From Gordionus sp. m RMFG-2023 (taxonomy: Eukaryota; Nematomorpha; Gordioida; Chordodea; Parachordodidae): a stretch of DNA of 64,000 nucleotides. Each line of letters opens with the position of its first letter. The first letter of the stretch is position 1. Position numbers and translations under genes: made by a program. The DNA lies in the NCBI RefSeq assembly GCF_954871325.1, contig NC_088775.1, forward strand, positions 88,203,561 to 88,267,560, read 5' to 3'. This document shows, one piece after another, positions 56,521 through 64,000 of the stretch. The notes beneath the pieces are model-generated. The model made no database searches. It was not told the DNA's origin and saw nothing but the letters and a program-made list of their open reading frames with translations.

Positions 56521-58206
56521 TCATCATTGATTTAAACGAAGATTAGTTATATTTTTTATTTTTCAAGATAAAACTAATGAATAAATAGCCTCCTTTTTTT
56601 GTAATGCCACAACTTAAAATTTAATAATTAATAATTAAAAAAAATAACTTATTTTGAAACAAAAAGGCCTGCCCTACTTTGTAATAATATGGTATTTTTA
56701 AAAATTTTTCATAATGTTTGTTTGTATTCAATTTTGTCAGTCAGAAAAAATAATCTTAATTATTATAATATAATATCTATTCGCGTATTGCGATGTTCAT
56801 TCCTGAATATTAATTATATATATAGAAAAGTCTGTTTTTTTCTAAAAATACTTTATTTATATTTATAGCAGCGACGGACACCAAATAACTAAATCGTAAT
56901 TTTTCTCACGAGAATTTAAATTAAAGGGAGTTATTTTTATAACATTTAAATCCGACATTAAGTATTACTTAAAGAGCTCGATTTTATGCCTGAAGATTTG
57001 GCCACAGTTGGTGCAAAGGTTTTTGACATTTATTAACAAAATCTCGAGGCTTGGAAGATATTTTCTGGCCAAAATATTGAGTTCGCCATAGGCTTAAATT
57101 AATCCTAACAACACTACCTGACATAGACTGTTGATAGTATTATTTGTCAATAAAATAAAATAAAAAATTGACAATAAGAAGTTGAATTACAAATTAGACT
57201 TGTTTCGGCATAATATAAAAAATAATTTGAGCGAATTGTCAAGTTGAAATAATCGGCTTTGTTATTATTACATTTCATATTTATAAAAAAACCAATAAAT
57301 CATCTTATTTTTATGAAGATATTTAATAATACCCTACTTACCTCAGGGATATAAATGTCATTCCTTCTTTTCTTTTTCTGCGAATTTATTTTTTACTTTT
57401 TTTTAAAGTTTATTTTTTGTTCGCATTCTTCGAATTTTATTTTTAAATATTTTTAAATTTTAGGTCATGAATTTTTTTTTTGAGATTAAAGCATTTGTTT
57501 CAATTTTTTAAAAAATATAATTTGGGAACGTTCTAATAAAACTAATCAACGTAATGACATAATCTATCTAGACTGATGACTCATTTATTAAAGTGCCTTA
57601 AAAAGTGTTCATTCATTTAAGTCCACTACGGTATAAAATCATTTTTTACAGATAATGATGGTATATTCATATAAATATTTTTTTTTAAATTTTCTTTTTT
57701 TAAAAAATCTAATTATCGATTCTTGCTATCTCGCTTACCCTTTTTTTTTTCTTTTTTCCTTCCTTTCGCAAAACACACATGACACAATAACAAACATATT
57801 TATTTATTTTTAAATGATTTGTGACCTAATTGTATTTTTTAAAAAATATTATGTAATTTGCGCTATATCGAAAAAAATGATAATTTTAGGACGGCCAATC
57901 AGGAAATAGCCTGCCCGTTATTTTTTAAAAACAGCCACATTAAGATGAAATTTTAGACCACCTTTCCCCCAAAAAAGCCTTAAGATTTCTTGAAAAGAGC
58001 ATGGTCTAACCCTAACCATATAATTAGTGATATTTAACAAAAAGGAAGAATAGGCGTTACCTCCAAATTCACAAAATGATGATAGTCACTTAATTGTTGT
58101 AGAGACAAAGGTACACTTTAAAAAAAGTGTAAAACAAAAGTAAAGCATTAGCAAAAAAATAAACAAAACAGCTAAAATTAAACATTTACATACATCATTT
58201 ACATAC

Positions 58207-58555
58207 ATATGTATGTTATCGTCAATATGTTATTTTTTTAACTATGAATCATTTTTGAGCGCGCTTTCTTAAATTTAAAAATCTGGTTTTACCGGAAATG
58301 TTTTCCAGCATGCTTAGAATACCTATCTTATTGAAATGTAGACAATTTTTCTGTTGACCTTTGAGTCATTTATAATATATTTTTTAAAAAAATTTATGGA
58401 AAAACTAATATAAATTATATTAAGTTCAAAAGATCATAGCAAATATTTGTCTAAAATTCATAATTCCAAACATAATGGAATACATATCCAGTAAAATAAG
58501 ATTTTTAATTAAAAAAATGATCTAAAGTTTAAAAAATAACACATAGTAGCATAGC
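58207..58555. mobile_element. MITE family C, degenerate copy
   Basis: TATGTATGTTATCGTCAATA at the left, and the inner blocks GAGTCATTTATAATATA, AAATTTATGGAAAA and GGAATACATATCC match 51603-51945 in order. The right terminus is lost. Confidence 0.7.
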
Positions 58556-58606
58556 AAACATATTTAAATTTACTTGCTATTTTATTAGATTCGGAACCAG
58601 TTCCTA

Positions 58607-60525
58607 TTAACCTTCAATACTCAGATGAAAAAAAATGACGTTAGCACTCTGGTGGGGTTTAATAGACCCCAATTCCAAATGTATATCACCAGAGTTATAT
58701 TCATTATATTCTGATTTAATATTTGGATAATAGATCTGACCTTAAACTTGACAAAATATTTATTTATTTGCATTTCTTAAGCTAATAAAATTGATGAGGA
58801 TAATTTGTACCAAAATTTTCTAATATTAATTTTAAAAAAAAATTTGATGGATCTTTATTCTTGAATATAATATAAAATAAAATTTACAGTAATACATTCA
58901 AACATTTAAAAAAAATATAGAACATTGAAATATGTTAAATGTGACATGCGAGACATTTATTACATAAAACATTAATGTGCTTAAACATAATTTTATTTTA
59001 CATATTTGACTAAAATGTTTTGTTTTTTTTAATCCTTTTTTTCTAGGACACACACTACATCTTCCTCTTAAAGGCTTAATATTCTCATTTTGTTTTTTGC
59101 CTAATATATTGTATATAGATTCCTTCAGAAGTCGTGGCAATCTGAGACATATTTTCTTACTTCCAAATGTGGGCTTAGTTCCATAGCTAATTTTTTATTA
59201 CTTCTAGTAAAGGTTTTTTTTACTATGCTGTATATATAAAATGAGAATGTGTTATGTTAAGATGTTTAAATTGTTAAGGGCCATTGATATGACCTTCTTG
59301 AAATTTTATAAAATTCTGTCATTTGGTCTACCACATCTGCCTCATCTTTAGTCATATTATAAAATGTTATGATTTCAGGTTTGTATAGGTTATTATTATA
59401 AACATTTATATTATGATGAAATTTTGATAGCATTATGACATTTTTCCTTTTTTTTGAAAATAATAATAATGTTATGTCTTCTTGAAATCTAACTATGCTA
59501 TCACAGATTTCCTTTCCTTTGTTAATATGAAATCATTGGAAATTTTTGGTTTATTCTTCCTTAATGTGCCCACTAATGTTTATTTATGTGTACGCAATTA
59601 TTCTGAAATTGTATAAGATAAGGAGCAGTTATCAACAAGAGCTTGAAAAATATTTATAATATGAGTTGCTTTGTCTATCATTTTTCTCTCTTATCTTGTT
59701 AATATGTCATCAAATCTCATTGTATGAATTAGAAATTTGAATCTTTTGAATGGCATTGTTGCTTTAAATATCTCAATTCCAAACCCATCAAATCTCCCTA
59801 AATCTGACATATTTTGATGGTTAGATTTAAAAATTCCAGCTAAAAGAATTCTCACTAATGCCTTGTCTGTTATATCAACTTCTTTAGTAGAACTTTCATA
59901 TTTGTCAGTACAGTTAACTTAGAATTTTATTTTTTTTCATTGCTATGATAATTAATCTCTTCAATCATTTTTGGAACAAAAAACATTTTTCTAGAGTGTC
60001 TGCTTCTTTCCCATATTCTTTTAATCCTGGCAAATAATCTTTTGGCCAGTTCTTTTACATATTTACCTAAATAATATTTAAGTCTATTGTTTGTTTCAAC
60101 TACTAACATATCTTCATCTAATTTAGATTATGTATCATGATCACTATCATATAATTATCCTCACTATTAATTACATTGTCATAATCATATTAAATAATTT
60201 TATATTTAATTTTAGAATCTGCAAAAATCATGGTAAATGATAAAAATAATTTTAGAAATGGGTCAGCTGGTGATTATAAAAATAAAATAACTCCACCAGG
60301 AAAAATGTTTGTTCTTTTTCATACATCTCGTTCAAAATATTAGATATTTAAATTTCGTTTTAATAAAATTTTAATTTAAAAAAAAATTAAGAATTAAAAT
60401 ATCAAATTTGGAATATAGATTCTAAGATATATTTGATGAAGCTACTGAAGAATCCAGGTCATAATGATTAACCGTTTTTATGCAATATTATTTCTAGCAT
60501 ACCCACTGGAGTATTGAAGGGTTAA
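58607..60525 (-). mobile_element. piggyBac element with TTAA ends and transposase remnant
   Basis: A 1.9-kb element bounded by TTAA on both sides, with ends TTAACCTTCAATACTC and GAGTATTGAAGGGTTAA. On the reverse strand, in order, are RILLAGIFKSNHQNMSDLGR and FKATMPFKRFKFLI (N-terminal domain), a GTLRKNKPKIS-type block, KPEIITFYN..K.EADVVDQM (third catalytic Asp region), and the C-terminal Cys-rich domain RGRCSVCPRKKG...CKIKLCL. The blocks lie in different frames with stops, and the region of the first two Asp is largely lost, so it cannot make a working transposase. The Cys-rich end (58898-59140) is the longest open part. Confidence 0.9.
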
Positions 60526-61085
60526 ATAGATCAGTTAGAAGAAAATAGGAAAATGGCGAATGCTTGAGTGGGAAAACCCCAATTCGGTTCTGTATAAAAT
60601 ATTAGTTGAAGTATCCAGACCAATTTTGATTGCACATTTCTTTGTTTTCCCTATACCTGAATCAATATGGCAGAAAAAAATTTATAAAAATTAATAAACA
60701 CAAAAAACTCTAAATTGTAATATGATAGTTGGAATAAAATTAAAAATTTTATTATTATAAAGCCTTAACCACATACATAATTTATAACGAGAATATAACA
60801 TTTGCTCATAACTAAAATCGTAATCAAAAAAAAATTAGCATCTTAATTATGCCATATAATATAATATTTATTACGATTTCATAGTAAATGATTCGTTATG
60901 CATAAGAACCATTACAAAAAAAATATTTATTTTTGTGATCTCCTAAGCGGGTCATCCATCAATAATGGCAAATTTTTTTTGGCAAGGTTCAAATTTGGTT
61001 TGGGTTAGAAACGGCAAAGTCAATCAAAAATTTTACAAATCATTTATCTTAAAAAAATAGTTTTTAGAGAGTATTTAATATTTTT

Positions 61086-61310
61086 ATTAGAGATCTGCGG
61101 AGGTACCATTTGTACAGCCCAGCCCGGATTTTTTTTTCGGCCCGCGTTTTATACTTTCAGGCCAGACCCGGCTTTTTTTTTTTTACCTAATAATGGCGAT
61201 TTCAAATATTTGGTTAAAAAATATACCGCCCGGCCCGAATATTTTTTAAAAAATTTTCAAGCCCGGCCCGGCTATTTTAAAAAAAAATTTTCGGCCCTGC
61301 CCATGTAATT
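61086..61310. repeat. GC-rich island element, longest copy
   Basis: Starts AGAGATCTGCGGAGGTACCA, then alternates CAGCCCAGCCCGG, CGGCCCGCG, CCAGACCCGGC, CCGCCCGGCCCG, AGCCCGGCCCGGC and CGGCCCTGCCC with A/T runs. Against the surrounding DNA the contrast in composition is extreme. Confidence 0.65.
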
Positions 61311-61392
61311 TTTATTTAGTCAAACTATGTCATAATATTGATTATCTTACTAATATAGGATCATTGCATGTCGAATTACACACCCCTCTCTG

Positions 61393-61612
61393 GTGTTGTT
61401 AAACGGCTCGTTTTGAGCCGATTTTTAAAAACGGCTAACTCAATATTTTTGCCAGTAAAATATTTCCCAAGCCTTGAGATTTTGATAATTTATGTATAGA
61501 CCTTTGTTCCTTTTATGAGCAAAATCTTTAGGCTTGCGTAATATTTTTCTGGATGAAGTATTGAGTTAGCCGTTTTTAAAAATCGGCTCAAAACGAGCCG
61601 TTTAACAACACT
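61393..61612. mobile_element. hairpin MITE, family A (best copy)
   Basis: 220 bases with long inverted ends: GTGTTGTTAAACGGCTCG, then TTTTGAGCCGATTTTTAAAA and ACGGCTAACTCAATATTT, mirrored as TTGAGTTAGCCGTTTTTAAA, AATCGGCTCAAAACGAGCCG and TTTAACAACAC. It is non-coding. Its target duplication and superfamily are unclear. Confidence 0.88.
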
Positions 61613-62597
61613 ACCCCTCACAGCCCATACCTTTTGATTTCCAATAAAAATTTATATGTTGGTTAAATTATGTTTATAGTTAAACCAAAAAAAATATTGA
61701 TAGGTTTTTTATTTCCCGAAATATTAGAGGGTAAAAGCGCAAAAATCAACCATTTTTTTTTACTTTTCTATCAACACATTATTTGTTATAATATTATAAG
61801 AAATTAATTTTTTAAAAATATTAACAATAATTACATTTTTTATTATATTTTTTTAAAAATTTATATAACGATTTGATTAGTGATATATTTTATAAATATA
61901 ACGCCTGATAATATATAAAATATATATATATTTAATTATTAAAATTAGAAGTATTATAATTTATACTTATTTATTTAGTTGTATATTATTCTACCTAATT
62001 ATTCTTTAATTTATAATACACGTATTATAATTTAAATAATATTATTTTTGATTTTAATAATATTAAATTTACTTCTCTTTTTTTTTATCTACTAGATTAC
62101 AATCTCATAATATTTTAATTTTATTTAATAAAGGAAATTAAAATATTATTTATAATTAAGTAAATGATTACTAATTAAGGTGGAGTGTAGATGTATTTAA
62201 AAATAATTTTATGATGGCCATCTTGTGTTTTTGAATAGTTTTTTTTGAAGGATTTATATAAAATAATATTTTATGCAGTAATAAAATTCATCAAGTCGAG
62301 TTATATATATAAAAAAAAATATCGCGAGTAATGTAGACAAATAGTTATAGATGTCGTTAAAATTAAATAAATTTCTGGCCGGGCTATACTTTTAAAATTA
62401 GACCCGACACAGAACACTAATATTTATTATATCTCCGCTTAAATATTTATTTTATTAATTAACATGATGTTTCTGACGATTAGCTAACGAGATTTCTTCG
62501 GGAGATAATATATATATGTAAATGTCCTCGGGCTGTGTTATTGGATTAACCGAAGAGGGGGATATCTGATTTTGATAAATTTAAAATTTCGTCGATA

Positions 62598-62632
62598 ATG
62601 GCAAATTTGGAAGACGCCGATGGTCCATTGAG
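62598..62632 (+). CDS. possible first exon of unidentified gene
   Basis: ATG followed by ANLEDADGPL and a donor TTGAG|GTGTAA, phase 2. Its GC content is higher than its surroundings. It is very short and I do not recognise it. It is not in phase with the next candidate exon, so another exon would be needed. Confidence 0.2.
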
Positions 62633-62718
62633 GTGTAAAATTTTTATTTTCATCTCTTGATTTGTTGCATTCTCGTCAATTACGAATCTTAGCCATCATT
62701 TATCCTCCTTCAAATGTA

Positions 62719-62933
62719 GTGTTAAACGGCTCGATTTGAGCCGATTTTTATAAACAACTAACTCAATATTTTATCCAAAAAAATGTTACGCGGAGCCTAA
62801 AGATTTTTCTCATAGATGACGCAAAGATTCGCACATTTATTGGTGGAATCTCGAGGCTTAGGCAATTTTTTTGGCTAAGATATTGAGTTAGCCATTTCTA
62901 AAAATCGGTTCCAATCGAACCGTTTAACAACAC
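62719..62933. mobile_element. hairpin MITE, family A
   Basis: GTGTTAAACGGCTCGATTTG at the left and ATCGAACCGTTTAACAACAC at the right, with a conserved centre (AAAGATTTTTCTCATAG, CACATTTATTGG, ATCTCGAGGCTTAGG). About 215 bases. Confidence 0.85.
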
Positions 62934-63629
62934 CGTTCAAATGTGACGCCATCCATTAAAATTCATTAAATATTTTATATTTATCAGCTGCACTTGAATA
63001 TGATCATTATTTGGACGTATTCAATAAAAAATATCCTTTAGAATATTAATAAGTCATACGCAAAATATGATTATTTTTTTTATCTGGCCTAAAAAGACTA
63101 GCTTAGCTTATTAAGAAAAATTTTTTTTTACCGTACCTGTAGATTATCTATGCCAAGATATACTTGTTTTACATGACATATTATAGGATGTCGATTTTTA
63201 TTTTGCAATATCTTCTAAAATTATGTTTTTTAAAACGGGTGGTGTATGGTCTTACTGAAAAAAAGAGATAGTTTCCTACAAAAATAACAATTGTTCCTTC
63301 CCCGAAAAAAAAAATTAATAATTGCCGCGATAAATTTTAGTAAGTTTCTAATAGATAACAAATAATTTGATTAGCAGGAAATGTAAAAAAATTGTTGATT
63401 TTGCACTTACGACCTTGTTATTTCAAGAAATATTAAAATCTTGTTTTCGACTTAAAAATATAACACGCAATGTAACAACCATAGATAAAAATAGGATATT
63501 TATTTAATTTCTACAATAAGAAAAGGATTTTAAAATATTTTACAAGCCACATTCGGCCATAAACATTGTCCATATTTTTAATCAGTGATTAACTTTTTTG
63601 GGGGATTAAAAAACAAACTGACCATTCAC

Positions 63630-63707
63630 GATAATGCACCAAATATCGCCTTGGCGTTGGCCTTGAGAGAAAGGAAAATTTTAAAGTGTTCCTTGTTTCG
63701 TCCGTAG
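63630..63707 (+). other. possible Tc1/mariner-like scrap
   Basis: Translates as IHDNAPNIALALRERKILK, resembling the mariner motif 'HHDNAPSHTALVVREFL.K'. It is one short motif only and could equally be an exon of the gene at the right end. Confidence 0.3.
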
Positions 63708-63988
63708 TTTTTGGCATATAAATTATTGTTACTTTATGACATTAATTCGGAGAAAAACGGCAAAATCCATTTGATCACCGGGTCTACATTTATTAATTTT
63801 AAGGTAAGAAGACGCCTTAAAAAAATAATAAATTAATGGGATAACAATAGTTTATCAACTGAACTGAACACCCAAATTTTTTTGAATTTCAAAAACGAAT
63901 TTGATTCATGATTAATATATGCCTCTGACTCCAGATTCAAGCTCAGCTTCAAAGATTCACAAAGAATTTTTTTGCTAATTATGACCAT
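63708..63988 (+). CDS. two exon-like segments of an unidentified gene, running off the window
   Basis: The first exon, 63708-63803, encodes YDINSEKNGKIHLITGSTFI and ends at a consensus donor AAG|GTAAGAAG. The second, 63935-63988, follows a pyrimidine-rich acceptor (CTCTGACTCCAG) and encodes IQAQLQRFTKNFFANYDH. Both are phase 0 and join cleanly. The product is not recognised; upstream and downstream exons are needed to name it. Confidence 0.4.
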
Positions 63989-64000
63989 GTTACTTAATAT

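Larger units (their letters stand above)
46781..58606. other. AT-rich intergenic desert
   Basis: Nearly 12 kb with no recognised gene. It contains partial family A MITEs (47580-47640, 52166-52290, 53060-53245, 56965-57115), MITE family C (51603-51945, 58207-58555), a family B MITE (56247-56394) and GC-rich islands (49428-49470, 49950-50070, 55748-55850, 56430-56520). A decayed reverse-strand frame at about 48060-48390 (PKQEEFFKTEFMANIVKKL) may be transposase debris. No RNA gene was seen. Confidence 0.6.
60526..62597. other. intergenic region with repeats
   Basis: Holds the GC-rich island at 61086-61310, the best family A MITE at 61393-61612, and very AT-rich DNA from 61620 to 62360. A small GGCCGGGC motif lies at 62377-62385. 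No gene was seen. Confidence 0.6.

Noticed and set aside
1-64000. CRISPR arrays, rRNA or tRNA genes
   Set aside because: No regularly spaced repeats and no rRNA-like blocks; no cloverleaf with A and B boxes was found by eye. A tRNAscan-type search would settle the last point.

Overview
This is AT-rich animal nuclear DNA: small exons, introns from 40 bases to over 6 kb, GT-AG splice sites, and dense fragments of cut-and-paste transposons. Three host genes are recognised by protein similarity and rebuilt exon by exon with matching splice phases. They are the 3' half of a sorting nexin 27 gene (+, 135-6942), a very long zona pellucida (ZP) domain membrane protein with a Gln/Pro/Gly-rich extension (-, 9283-19911), and a complete BAP60/SMARCD subunit of SWI/SNF chromatin remodellers (+, 34077-46780). 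A ZP protein of this kind, together with BAP60 and SNX27, points to a bilaterian, most likely an ecdysozoan. An AT-rich, repeat-laden arthropod such as a parasitic copepod would fit, but that is inference only.

Layout. 1-6942: SNX27 FERM-like module and a long acidic tail; its 4.2-kb intron holds a hAT element nested in a MITE, a Tc1/mariner fragment and hairpin MITEs. 6943-9282: convergent intergenic gap with MITEs. 9283-19911: ZP gene, eleven exons, including an 82-base exon that completes the ZP-C module. 19912-31864: mostly repeats (hairpin MITEs, GC-rich islands), one unassigned open exon near 23.5 kb, and a weak multi-exon candidate at 29.7-31.8 kb with a 118-bp tandem duplication. 31865-33487: internally deleted piggyBac element with TTAA ends. 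34077-46780: BAP60. Its intron 5 carries a Ty3-like integrase fossil. Its intron 6 carries a 3.5-kb imperfect palindrome whose arms each hold a gag-type zinc-knuckle fossil and a THAP-domain fragment, bracketed by two piggyBac fragments. 46781-58606: AT-rich desert with MITEs and GC-rich islands. 58607-60525: longer piggyBac relative of the 31.9-kb copy. 60526-64000: repeats, then exon-like segments of an unidentified gene running off the right end.

The three host genes have unrelated jobs (endosomal recycling, apical extracellular matrix, chromatin remodelling) and show no operon-like link. The most unusual structures are the intronic palindrome, the scattered GC-rich islands with shared CTGCAGA ends, and the size and exon duplication of the ZP protein. 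All family calls were made by reading the translations; no search was run.
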